Below the pieces are notes generated by a model. That model was not told the origin of the DNA and did not search any database. It saw nothing but the letters and a program-made list of their open reading frames with translations. A stretch of 25,685 bases of DNA from a virus: IMG/VR virus record IMGVR_UViG_3300022562_002149, positions 1 through 25,685 of that record. One strand, 5' to 3'. Positions 1-8,390 of this stretch are shown here, in pieces (positions within the stretch are counted from its first letter, which is position 1; each line of letters begins with the position of its first letter). A program made the position numbers and the translations under genes.

Positions 1-768
1 GGTGGCGGTGGCGTCGTTGGCGGGCGTGGCCTCGACCAGCTGGGTGACCTGGCCGAGCGTGTTCAGGTACTTGTTGGCGATGTCGGGGTTCGCCGAGATG
101 TCGATGAGGGAGCCGTCGTTGGCGGGGAACTGGGCGGACCCGTTCAGCTGGACCACCTGGCTCGCCCCCGTGCCGGCGTTCAGGACGGCAGAGGTCCCGA
201 GGCCGAGGTGGGCGCGGGCCTGCGTGGGCGTACGGATCGCCCAGGCGCCGGCCACGACCCACAGGCTCTTGTCGTTGTCCCCGGCCCCGACGACGGGCAG
301 GTTGCCGGAGCCCATGGCGACGCCGTCCAGCTGGCCCTTGTTGACCGCATCCTGGGCGTCCACACCGTCGGCGAGGGACTGGATGCGGCGGCTCTCGCCG
401 TCCCACTGGCCCGTACCGACGTTGAGCTCGAGGCGCTCCGCCGCCGTCATGATGTCCAGGGTCTCCTGGGCGATGTGGAGGAGCTGGAGGGAGTTCCGGT
501 CCAGGTCTTCCTGGCGGAGGACGGTCAGGTCCTGGAAGTCCACCAGGCGCTCGTCGTCCCCCGCGGGGGTGGAGCGCACGACCATGATGGTCTCGCCCCC
601 GACGATGGCGGGGCTCGAGAGGGTCAGGGTGTCATGGTCGTCCGACACCGTGAAGGTGGCGGGGGAGCCGTCCACCGTCACCGTCAGGTAGTCCGAGGAC
701 AGGAACTCGATCGTCAGGGCGTAGGCCTGCTGCGCGGCGACGCCGACGATGGTCTGTTGGGAGTACAC
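1..768 (-). CDS. Tail fibre protein, N-terminal part (T7 gp17-like), runs off the window
   Basis: This is the virion-anchoring end of the receptor-binding tail fibre. Reading from a GTG at 768, the frame is open for all 256 codons to base 1, so the gene continues beyond the window. Residues 1-150 follow the T7 gp17 N-terminal domain: a beta-rich start (QAYALTIEFLSSDYLTV), then RLVDFQDLTVLRQEDLD, then HIAQETLD, then RIQSLADGVDAQDAVNKGQL, which matches the T7 pattern RLVDFTDGSIL...RIVNLANAVDDRDAV. The part after about residue 150 is low-complexity and variable, as expected of a fibre shaft. It starts 3 nt after the stop of the gp16-like gene with no clear Shine-Dalgarno, so translation is probably coupled. 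The start is inferred: the first in-frame ATG is far inside the conserved domain, which favours the GTG. Confidence 0.88.
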   Translation of the reverse strand, partial: MYSQQTIVGVAAQQAYALTIEFLSSDYLTVTVDGSPATFTVSDDHDTLTLSSPAIVGGETIMVVRSTPAGDDERLVDFQDLTVLRQEDLDRNSLQLLHIAQETLDIMTAAERLELNVGTGQWDGESRRIQSLADGVDAQDAVNKGQLDGVAMGSGNLPVVGAGDNDKSLWVVAGAWAIRTPTQARAHLGLGTSAVLNAGTGASQVVQLNGSAQFPANDGSLIDISANPDIANKYLNTLGQVTQLVEATPANDATAT

Positions 769-771
769 GGG

Positions 772-3700
772 CTACTGGCGGGGTTGGAGGAGGGTCTGAA
801 TGAGCTGCTGCGCGGGGGCCGCGGTCGGCTGCTGGGTGGAGATGTCCTGCCCCTGGCGGAGGCGGGTCCGGCGCTCCACGCGCGACTGCTCGGCCTGGGC
901 CAGCTCGGGGAACTCGCGCAGGAGCTGCCGCCAGGCGGTGGCCCGGTAGTCCTCGATCCGGTTCTGGACCAGGGAGATGCGGGGGCTCTGCTGGTCCTCG
1001 GTCGAGTCCGGCGTGAGGCGCTTGTAGTTCGTGCTGGTCATGAGCTGCCGGAGGGAGGCCCGGAGGTCCTTCCCGCCCAGCTTCACCTTGCCCTGCAGCT
1101 CGAGCCAGCGGTCGTAGGCGTTCTGCCCGTTGCGGCCGATCACCTCGGTCAGGTCGAGGGCGCCCCGCGTGCGGCGCGGCGGGGTGAAGCCGTGCTTGAG
1201 GCGGGCGAGCTCCCGGTTCACGACGTCGTCCGAGACCTCCCGGTAGAGGATCGGGACGAAGGCGTTGAGGATGGAGGAGGCTTCGCTGCCCAGGCTCTTG
1301 GCCCGGTCCACCGGCTCGCCCAGCATGTTACGGAGCGGGGGGAGGGAGTCGCTCGCACCGGGCCACCGGGCGCGCATGGCGTCCATGATGCCGCGGACCT
1401 CGCGCATGTGGGGGTCCACGACGGGGACGACGGCCGCGAACTGGCCCGGGACGAAGGAGGCGGCCAGGGTGCGCATGTAGGTGGGGAACCGGCGCTGCGG
1501 GTCCTGGAGGGCCTCGAGAGCCCCGGCCAGGCCGGACAGGTAGGTCTTGTTCGTGAAGTTCGTCGCCAGGGCCACGGCGAAGCCGTAGGTTGCGTCCTCG
1601 ACGGCGCTCTGGTCCTCCGCGGCGGCGTACTTGACGTAGTTCACGAGGTCGGCGGCCGTCCCCATGACCGTGGCGAACGGGTCCAGGCGGGCGTAGGAGA
1701 CGTACTTGTCGCCGATGCGGATGGAGTACGGCTGCCAGCCGGAGGCTTCGAGGATCCGGCGCTGCTCCTTGTCGGACGGGCCGGCGCCCGTCAGGAGCGG
1801 GAGGCCGTCGTCGCCGGTCTCCGCCGCCTTGGTGATGACGAGGGTCGCGGTGGACATGCCGAAGGCCAGGCGGCCGATGGCGTCCGCCTTCCGGCGCGGG
1901 CTGCCCGAGAGCATGTCACGAACAAACAGGTTCTTCGAGCGCTCGAGGTTCGCGGCCAGGCTGGGGAAGCGCTTGGCGGCTAGGAGCTGAGCCACGCCGC
2001 CGAGGGCGCCCGTGGTTCGCTCGTGGGACGCCTTGATCAAGTTCACCGGGGTGCGCACGAACGGCATGACCAGGCGCAGGTAGGGGTGCGCGATCACGGC
2101 CTCTTGGATCCGGTAGGGGATCGTGCCGGGCGTCAGGGCCGCGGTGAACGTGGCTTCCTCCGCTCGCTCCTTGGCGGCCGTGGCGATGCTCTGGAGGCGC
2201 GAGTGCTCGGGGGACTCCGCGGCCTTGCGGACGTACTCCTGGGCGAACTCGTCCACCGCCGTCTTCGCCGTGAGGCCGCGGCGTGCGGCCTCCTCGACCC
2301 CTTTCTTGTAGAGGACGGCCTGGCCGTAGAGCTGGCCGCGGTGGAACAGCTTGTCCATCTCCGCCGCGACAAGCTCCCCCACGGCGCTCTTCGGGATGGC
2401 GGGGTTCTTGAGCAGCTCCTTGGTCAGCTGAGTGCGGGCGATGGATCGGGCGTTCAGCTGCTGGAAGAACTGGTCCGTGACCTGGAGGGTCTTGCTCGGC
2501 CAGCGGGTCAGCTTGCCAGCCCAGTTGATGGCGGCCCCGTGGACGCTGTCCGAGTCCGCCCCGAACGCCTCCGCGTTGATAGCGCCCGAGCGCACGTCGT
2601 GGATGTCCGACACGAGGGACTTCGGATCCAGGACCTCGCCCCCTCCGCGGAGGGAGGCCATGGCCGCCTCCCACGACTCGCGGGCCGAGTGGACCAGGTT
2701 GCCGATCTCGGCGATGCCGTCGGCCATGACCTCGCTGTTGCCGGTGAGGAGGCCGCCGGCGATGGTCTCGAGGGGGCGGTACACGGAGGCCAGGCCGTTG
2801 GACATGGCGTTGACCACGATCGTGGTCGGCCGGCCCAGGAGGCTGTTGTACCAGTACTCGTTCAGGATGCCGAACGCGCGGCGGCCGGCCACGCCCTTGG
2901 CCATGTCGATCCCGCGGGCCGCCCGGGTCAAGTCGTCCGGAGCGCCCTGGTGGAGGATGCGGTACTTCTCGGCGAGGGCCATGGCGCGCTTCCGGCCCCC
3001 CACCTCGTGGAGGGCGGCGTCGACCTCTTCGCGTCCGAACAGGCCCGGCTTGAACTTCACCGAGATGCGGTTCGCGCCCAGGCCGCGGCCCTGCTCCCCG
3101 AGGAGGGACTTGACGCCCAGCTCGAGGTCGTTCAGGGTGCTCAGGGACTGCATGAACTCGACCAGGTCCGCGTCGCTCCCCGTGGCCTTGAAGGCCTTGT
3201 CGGCCAGGCGGAAGGTGTGGTCGCCGTAGGCCTGGAGGGCGGTCTTGTAGGCCAGGACCCGGCGGTTGAGGGCGGTCAGGTCCGACACGTCCTTCTGGAG
3301 GGAGACCATGAGGCGGTGCGGGTTCCGCTCGCCTACGAGGTCCGCGAGCTCCTTGAGGCCCGCCTCCTCCTGCTGCTTGAGGGTCCGGCGGGAGGCGTCG
3401 CCCAGCCCGCGCAGCGGCTCGAGAAGTTGCTCGCTTGCGCGCAGGAGCTGGAGGGCTCCGTCCGGGCCGGTGTACCGGGACAGGTTGAGGTCCGTCTTGA
3501 GCATCCCCTGGGCAAAGCGCTCGGCCTCGGTCAGGTTGCGCGGGTTGACGCGCGGGTCGAGCTCGAGGATGCCGCCGACCTCTCCCTCGAGCGTGGCCTG
3601 GCGGCGCTTGGCCTCCTGGTAGAGGCTCTTGGCCGTCGCCTCGTCCACGTCGAAGGAGCGCAGGATGGCGGCCGGGTCCGGCGCGGCCTGGGGCAGCTTG

Positions 3701-4503
3701 ATCTGGGGCTCCGGGTCGGGGACCGGGCGGGTGGCGTCGATCGCCTCCGGCTGGGCAGGGGAGCCGATCTCGCCGGGCTTCGGGTCGCCCGGGTCGTAGT
3801 CGGCTGCGCGCCGCCAGGCGTCGTCAACGGCCTCCGGCGGGACGACCCCGTCCACGAGGGCCTCGACCTCCGCCTCGGGCAGACCCTTCGCCCGGGCCTC
3901 GCGGCCCACGCGGAGGCTCTTGAGCCCGAGCATGGTGAGCTCGGTCAGGGCGCCGACGCCTAGGCCCTCGAGCACGTTCTTGATCCGGCCCTCGATCTGG
4001 GAGTCGTCCTCCTTGGCGGAGAGGTACTCGGTGACCGGGTTCTGGAGGAGGGGGAAGGCCTGGATCAGGTTCGACAGGCGCTCCTCGTGGCCGTCGAAGA
4101 CGGCGAAGTCCGCGACCGCGCCCTTGACGGCGCCCTTCACGAACGGGGCCAGGCGGCCGAGCTTGGCCGTCCACCCGAGGGGGAGGAACCCCGCCCCCAC
4201 GAAGCCGGCCCCGAAGTTCGTGATGCCCTCGACCAGGCCCCCCACGGCCGTGCGGCTACGGCCCAGGATGCGCTCCTCGTAGTCGGGGAGGGCGTCGAAG
4301 GCGAGAGTGTCGGCCAGGCCGTAGAGGTCCTGGACGGCTCCTTCAACCCCCCGGAGGGGAGCGAAGGCCACGTCCCCGATCGACTCGAGCAGGGAGAGGT
4401 TCGGGGCCTCCTCCTGGGGCGGGGTGCTCGGCAGGAGCTGGGGGCGGGCCGCGGCGTTGCGGGCCTCCGCGGCGCGAGCGATCTCCTGGAGGGAGCGGGC
4501 CAT
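772..4503 (-). CDS. Internal virion protein D, gp16-like (1243 aa)
   Basis: Very large protein of the internal core, which in T7 is ejected at infection and helps form the channel across the cell envelope. The call rests on position (last gene before the fibre, after the gp13/14/15-like genes) and size (1243 aa against 1318 for T7 gp16). Large-protein features seen include EYWYNSLLGRPTTIVVNAMS, a hydrophobic FVGAGFLPLG stretch near the N-terminus, and MPFVRTPVNLIKASHERT. The N-terminus begins MARSLQEIARAAEARNAAA and shows no E-S-x-x-x lytic transglycosylase motif like that at the start of T7 gp16. A Pro/Asp/Glu-rich linker lies around residues 235-275. The ATG at 4503 overlaps the stop of the 44-aa gene by one base (TGATG). 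Similarity to T7 gp16 is weak by eye, so the assignment is mainly positional. Confidence 0.8.
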   Translation of the reverse strand: MARSLQEIARAAEARNAAARPQLLPSTPPQEEAPNLSLLESIGDVAFAPLRGVEGAVQDLYGLADTLAFDALPDYEERILGRSRTAVGGLVEGITNFGAGFVGAGFLPLGWTAKLGRLAPFVKGAVKGAVADFAVFDGHEERLSNLIQAFPLLQNPVTEYLSAKEDDSQIEGRIKNVLEGLGVGALTELTMLGLKSLRVGREARAKGLPEAEVEALVDGVVPPEAVDDAWRRAADYDPGDPKPGEIGSPAQPEAIDATRPVPDPEPQIKLPQAAPDPAAILRSFDVDEATAKSLYQEAKRRQATLEGEVGGILELDPRVNPRNLTEAERFAQGMLKTDLNLSRYTGPDGALQLLRASEQLLEPLRGLGDASRRTLKQQEEAGLKELADLVGERNPHRLMVSLQKDVSDLTALNRRVLAYKTALQAYGDHTFRLADKAFKATGSDADLVEFMQSLSTLNDLELGVKSLLGEQGRGLGANRISVKFKPGLFGREEVDAALHEVGGRKRAMALAEKYRILHQGAPDDLTRAARGIDMAKGVAGRRAFGILNEYWYNSLLGRPTTIVVNAMSNGLASVYRPLETIAGGLLTGNSEVMADGIAEIGNLVHSARESWEAAMASLRGGGEVLDPKSLVSDIHDVRSGAINAEAFGADSDSVHGAAINWAGKLTRWPSKTLQVTDQFFQQLNARSIARTQLTKELLKNPAIPKSAVGELVAAEMDKLFHRGQLYGQAVLYKKGVEEAARRGLTAKTAVDEFAQEYVRKAAESPEHSRLQSIATAAKERAEEATFTAALTPGTIPYRIQEAVIAHPYLRLVMPFVRTPVNLIKASHERTTGALGGVAQLLAAKRFPSLAANLERSKNLFVRDMLSGSPRRKADAIGRLAFGMSTATLVITKAAETGDDGLPLLTGAGPSDKEQRRILEASGWQPYSIRIGDKYVSYARLDPFATVMGTAADLVNYVKYAAAEDQSAVEDATYGFAVALATNFTNKTYLSGLAGALEALQDPQRRFPTYMRTLAASFVPGQFAAVVPVVDPHMREVRGIMDAMRARWPGASDSLPPLRNMLGEPVDRAKSLGSEASSILNAFVPILYREVSDDVVNRELARLKHGFTPPRRTRGALDLTEVIGRNGQNAYDRWLELQGKVKLGGKDLRASLRQLMTSTNYKRLTPDSTEDQQSPRISLVQNRIEDYRATAWRQLLREFPELAQAEQSRVERRTRLRQGQDISTQQPTAAPAQQLIQTLLQPRQ

Positions 4504-4637
4504 CAGCGCTTCTTGTGCTTGAAGTACTCGATCTGGCGGAGGCGCTTCTGGGCCTGCGCCTTGGAGCGGTACGTGCCGAAGGAGCGGCCCGTGGTGTGGG
4601 ACACGACCTTGTAGCCCTTGGGGGTCTTCCGGATCAT
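4503..4637 (-). CDS. Small basic phage protein (44 aa), unknown function
   Basis: A 44-aa, Lys/Arg-rich protein that begins MIRKTPKGYKVVSHTTGRSF and ends in FKHKKR. The pattern 'GYKVVSHxTGRxxGxYxxKxxAxKRLxQIxxFK' is one I recognise as recurring in small hypothetical phage proteins, but I know no function. It sits exactly between the gp15-like and gp16-like genes. Its ATG overlaps the gp15-like stop by 4 nt (ATGA) and its TGA overlaps the gp16-like ATG by 1 nt, so it is embedded in the internal-core operon and should be co-translated. The strong positive charge suggests nucleic-acid contact or packaging in the virion core. That is inference only. Confidence 0.75.
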   Translation of the reverse strand: MIRKTPKGYKVVSHTTGRSFGTYRSKAQAQKRLRQIEYFKHKKR

Positions 4638-7402
4638 TGGGTCCTCAGGATGGCGTTGTACTGGGCGTCCTCCCACTCCTCGCGGGCTCCCGCATCCTCC
4701 GGGTCCAGGCCAAGTCGGCGCAGGAAGTCCGGGTAGGCGGGGTCCGACAGGAAGGCGTGGAACGCCTCCGGGGAGCGGAAGAAGGGAGTCGTGTACGGGG
4801 GGAAGTTGACGTCCGAGATGTCGAGCACGATGGGCGTCAGCCGGTCCTGTAGAGCCCGCATGGTCTCTTCGTAGGCCGGGATGGTGATGCCGTGGGCCTT
4901 GAGCTGCTTGTGGACGTCGATCTCGCGCAGGACGGCTTCCGAGTCCGGCGGTAGGATCTGGACCCTCCCGGCCAAGACCGCGGTCGCGTCCACGCCCATG
5001 ACCGAGAGCATTGCGGCCCCGGCCTGGTTGCGAAGCGGTCGCGGGGTGCTCGTGAGTAGACGGTAGGCGGTCGCCTCGACATCGGCCCGGGTAGTCGGGC
5101 GGCTGAGGATCGGGTCCCGCCCGGACATCCAGTTGGCGGCCTCTTTGTAGAAGGAGGCGGGGACGTCGGGGCTCGGGTTGGGGGCGATGTCGGCCGGACC
5201 GAGATGCTCGCGGAACTCGGGGACGGAGAAGCGGACCCCGAGGGCCTGGCTCAGGGCCAGGTCGTTCTTGAGGTCGGCCGCGGCCTGGGCAGACTCCGCG
5301 GAGCTCTCGCCCTTCGGGATGCCTGCCTGGATGCGGGACCGGCCTCCGGGGAACAGCTGGTCGGAGACCTCCTTCCGGGTGGCCTGGAGAGCGGCGCGGG
5401 AGCGGAGCTCGAAGGTGGACGGGCTGGCCTTCGGATCGCCCAGGAAGGCGTCCAGCTTCTCCGAGTAGGCGTCGCGGAAGCTCTGCTTGGCGACGTCGAG
5501 GGCGGTGATCTGCTCGGGCGTGGGGGACACTCCGCCGAGCTCGGCCTGCCACTGCTGCTCGAGGAAGCGCTCCTCATCCCGGTAGGCGTCCGACTGGAAG
5601 AAGCGCTCCCGGGCGGCGATGGCCTTGTCGTTCTCCTCGCGGAGCCCCTGGGCCTCCAGGAGCGTCAGGGAGCCGTTCGCCAGGCCGGCGTCGATCTGCT
5701 CGCGCGAGTCCTGGAACCGGGAGAGTCGCTGGCGAACGTCCACCTCGAGCTGGTCGCGGCGGGAGCGGATGTCGTCCTCGAGCTGGCGGAGGATCTGGGA
5801 GTCCTGGGCCTCGCGGTCCTCGAGCCAGGTGCGCACGAGGCGCTCCCGGTCCGGCTGGCCCACGGTGCTGCGAACGAAGGCGGCGGCGTCCGTCTCGAGC
5901 TTGCGTTCCAGGTCCAGGGCCCGGGCGTCGAGCTTGGCCTGGATCTCGCCCGCGAAGCCCTGCGGGCGCTCGGAGCGGTAGCGGCTCTTGAGGGCGGCGT
6001 ACTGGCCGTTGTTCTCGAGGAAGGGACTGACCGAGCGGCGCTGCTCCAGGTCGCCCAGGGCGGAGGCGTAGTCCGAGCCGTTCAGGCTCCCGCTGGCGAG
6101 GGCGCCCTTGGCGAGGGCCTGCGCGTCCTCGAGCCGGCCGTCGGCCAGGAGGACGTTGAAGTCGTTGATGACTTGCTGGTCGCTCTGACGGTTGGCATCG
6201 ACGTGGCGGGCGAACTCGTACAGCTCGTTCACGACGAACGCCCCGTTGCCGCCGAACTCGCCCGTGGCGTCGTCCTCCTGGAGGAACTGGCGGGCGAGCT
6301 GGTCTGCGACCTGCGTCACACTATGTCCCTCCTCGCGGGCCTGGAGCAGGAGGCGCACGTAGCGGGACTCGCCCTTCTGGATGGCGACCTTGCGCTCCGC
6401 GTCCGTCTTCTGGGCCTCGCGTACCCGCGACTCGCGCTGGTTCTCGCGGTACTTGTCCAGCATGTTCTGGAGGCGGAGCCCGTACTCACCGCGGTCGTCG
6501 CCGAGGCGCACCCCGCCGATCACCAGGTCCTCGGCCGCGTGCACGGCGCGCAGGGTCTCGTCCGCGTCCACGGAGGCCAGACGCTCGAAGGAAACCTCCA
6601 GGGCGTTCAGGACGAGCTCGCGGGGGTTCTGGACGTTGTGGCCGTACACCTCCTGGTCCAGGAACTGGGTGAGGGGTGCCAGCGTCTCGGAGTCGATGAC
6701 CTGGTTGGTCGCCACGAGCCGGTCGAAGCGCGATCCGATGTCGCGGGCCAGGTCGGAGCGGTAGGTCTCCTCCTGGGCCTTGGCGAGGTTCATCCCGGCC
6801 CGGGTCCGGAACTCCTCATCCACCTGGGCCTTCACGCCGATGGCTTCCTGCTGGCCGTAGAAGCCCCCGAGGGCCGGGCTCTGGGAGATCTTCTCCCACT
6901 CCTGGGCGAGGATCTGGTCCGCGGAGGGGGGCTCCACCGGCTGGCCGTTGGCGTCGCGCAGGGTGGTCGTCTCGTTCATCCGCTGCAGTACGCGGTCCCG
7001 GTAGCTGGTGACGAGCAGGCGGGCGGTAGCCCGCTGGCGGCCGATCTGCCAGTAGGGGTCGGCGGCGGCAGGGATGCTCCCGTTGCGCTGGAGGAAGTCG
7101 AACTGCTCCTTGAGCCACTTCGAGCGATCGTCCGCATCCTTGATCGCGGCGGCCTCTTCCTCGAGCTGGCGCACGAGGTCCGGGCGCTCGATGGCCCACG
7201 CCTCGCCGGCCTGGATCTTGCGCTCGGCGTCCCGCTTCGCCTCCTCCTGGAAGTACCCCTGGAGGGTGTTCGAGATGGGGGAGAAGTCGAGGAGCGGGGT
7301 CCGGATCTGGCCCGGGTCCGCAAAGCCGTCCACCGGGGCCGCGATCGGCGTCGGCCGGAGGGTCTCCTGGAGAGCCTGGACGGGGTTGCGGCGGCGGGCC
7401 AT
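4634..7402 (-). CDS. Internal virion protein C, gp15-like (922 aa)
   Basis: Component of the internal core that is ejected with the DNA and, in T7, forms a trans-periplasmic tube with gp16. The protein is long, charged and mostly helical: repeated Q/E/R-rich segments such as LEEEAAAIKDADDRSKWLKE near residue 85, and a very Arg/Asp/Gln-rich middle. The N-terminal region, with a Pro-rich start then SPISNTLQGYFQEEAKRDAE, and its place between gp14-like and gp16-like genes fit gp15 of T7 (747 aa). This copy is about 175 residues longer. The ATG at 7402 has a GGAG 8 nt upstream (7411-7414). The stop overlaps the next start (ATGA at 4634-4637). No enzyme motif was seen. Confidence 0.8.
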   Translation of the reverse strand: MARRRNPVQALQETLRPTPIAAPVDGFADPGQIRTPLLDFSPISNTLQGYFQEEAKRDAERKIQAGEAWAIERPDLVRQLEEEAAAIKDADDRSKWLKEQFDFLQRNGSIPAAADPYWQIGRQRATARLLVTSYRDRVLQRMNETTTLRDANGQPVEPPSADQILAQEWEKISQSPALGGFYGQQEAIGVKAQVDEEFRTRAGMNLAKAQEETYRSDLARDIGSRFDRLVATNQVIDSETLAPLTQFLDQEVYGHNVQNPRELVLNALEVSFERLASVDADETLRAVHAAEDLVIGGVRLGDDRGEYGLRLQNMLDKYRENQRESRVREAQKTDAERKVAIQKGESRYVRLLLQAREEGHSVTQVADQLARQFLQEDDATGEFGGNGAFVVNELYEFARHVDANRQSDQQVINDFNVLLADGRLEDAQALAKGALASGSLNGSDYASALGDLEQRRSVSPFLENNGQYAALKSRYRSERPQGFAGEIQAKLDARALDLERKLETDAAAFVRSTVGQPDRERLVRTWLEDREAQDSQILRQLEDDIRSRRDQLEVDVRQRLSRFQDSREQIDAGLANGSLTLLEAQGLREENDKAIAARERFFQSDAYRDEERFLEQQWQAELGGVSPTPEQITALDVAKQSFRDAYSEKLDAFLGDPKASPSTFELRSRAALQATRKEVSDQLFPGGRSRIQAGIPKGESSAESAQAAADLKNDLALSQALGVRFSVPEFREHLGPADIAPNPSPDVPASFYKEAANWMSGRDPILSRPTTRADVEATAYRLLTSTPRPLRNQAGAAMLSVMGVDATAVLAGRVQILPPDSEAVLREIDVHKQLKAHGITIPAYEETMRALQDRLTPIVLDISDVNFPPYTTPFFRSPEAFHAFLSDPAYPDFLRRLGLDPEDAGAREEWEDAQYNAILRTQ

Positions 7403-7405
7403 GTA

Positions 7406-7927
7406 TCAGACTCCGGCCGGGCGCGAGCCGAGGTAGGCGTTCGTACCAGCGGCGACGACACCGAGACCGGTGGTGATCCGGCCGGCGTTCGTGTCGAGCG
7501 GGCCGAGGAGGAGGGAGGGCTTGTCGACCTTGAGGGCGGCCTTCTGGCTCTTCTGGATCTGGGCGACCGAGGCGGCCAGGTTGGTGCGGACGGACCGGAC
7601 CCCGGTCAGCTCCTGGCGCGCGAAGTCGGCGAGGAGGGCTTCCACCGAGCCGCCGGCCGTGCCGGACTCGACCGCCTGGAGCTTGGCGGAGCCGGCGGCG
7701 GCGCGGGCCTGGGCCGTGAGGCGGGCGATGTCGGCCGCGGCCTGCTCGCGCTGCTGGAACTCGCGGATCTTGAGCTGGGCGTAGGCGTCGATGGCCTCAG
7801 CCTGGCGGGCCTTCTGGACCTCCTTCTGGTACTCCTTCTCCTGGTTGGCCTGGCTCTGCTGCTGGTAGGCAGAGAGGCCCGCGCCGATGACGGCGACGGC
7901 GACTGCGACAACGGTGGCGTCACACAT
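7406..7927 (-). CDS. Internal virion protein B, gp14-like (173 aa)
   Basis: Small core protein that in T7 becomes the outer-membrane pore after ejection. It starts MCDATVVAVAVAVIGAGLSA: the MC start followed by a short hydrophobic stretch is the same layout as T7 gp14 (MCWAAAIPIAISGAQAISG). The middle (residues 20-130) is a long Ala/Gln/Glu-rich helix with heptad character, and a second small Ala/Gly-rich hydrophobic segment lies near the C-terminus (TTGLGVVAAGTNAYLG). Length is close to T7 gp14 (196 aa). The gene begins just after the gp13-like stop (7932) and ends 3 nt before the gp15-like ATG. Position, size and N-terminus agree. Confidence 0.82.
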   Translation of the reverse strand: MCDATVVAVAVAVIGAGLSAYQQQSQANQEKEYQKEVQKARQAEAIDAYAQLKIREFQQREQAAADIARLTAQARAAAGSAKLQAVESGTAGGSVEALLADFARQELTGVRSVRTNLAASVAQIQKSQKAALKVDKPSLLLGPLDTNAGRITTGLGVVAAGTNAYLGSRPAGV

Positions 7928-7931
7928 GGGG

Positions 7932-8390
7932 TCAGATCTCGAAGAGCCAGAACGGGCGCTGTTCGTGGCCGAAGGTGGGGTCGAGGTGGACGAAGCGGGC
8001 GCCCAGCCACTCGAGCCACCGGATGTGGGTGTGGTTGCGGGCGTCCACGTAGTTCGTGAGGCGGGTGAAGGGGTGGCGCATGCGCTCGAGCTCCTCCCGA
8101 CTCCGGCGGAGGAACTCGCGGCTGTGCGCTTCGATCTCGGGAGAGCCGAGGAGCCAGGGGGCCCCCAGGTCCGGCTGGCCGGGGACGGTGGCGACGCCGA
8201 AGAGGGCGATCGGCTGGCCGTTGGCGAGGAGGGCGCGCGGGTGGCGCGTGACCTCCAGGGCCGTGTTGAGGGCCTCGAGCGGGGCCTGGCCGGAGGCGGC
8301 CTGGCACTCGGCCACGTCCTCGGGGCGCAGGCGGGGGGCCAGGTACTCGGCGTCCTCCAGGGCGGCCGGGTAGACGACGAGGCGGTTCAC
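7932..8390 (-). CDS. gp13-like internal virion / acetyltransferase-fold protein (152 aa)
   Basis: In T7, gp13 is required for assembly of the internal core. The frame is open much further upstream, but the gene proper starts at the GTG at 8390, which overlaps the tail tubular protein B stop by 4 nt (GTGA). Residues 1-30 (VVYPAALEDAEYLAPRLRPED) resemble the start of GNAT-fold phage proteins, and residues 113-152 (NYVDARNHTHIRWLEWLGA then FGHEQRPFWLFEI) match the T7 gp13 end (NYVWVGNTSHIRFLKTIGAVF...FQLFTI). The acetyl-CoA binding loop is not obvious, so catalysis is doubtful and a structural role is more likely. Confidence 0.82.
   Translation of the reverse strand: MNRLVVYPAALEDAEYLAPRLRPEDVAECQAASGQAPLEALNTALEVTRHPRALLANGQPIALFGVATVPGQPDLGAPWLLGSPEIEAHSREFLRRSREELERMRHPFTRLTNYVDARNHTHIRWLEWLGARFVHLDPTFGHEQRPFWLFEI

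Noticed and set aside
5204-8059. Long open frame on the plus strand (951 codons), and similar ones at 10106-13318, 14723-17806 and 2023-3963
   Set aside because: They are antisense to clear T7-like virion genes, their translations are Gly/Arg/Leu/Val/Ala-biased with no motifs, and such shadow frames are expected in very GC-rich genes where stop codons are rare.
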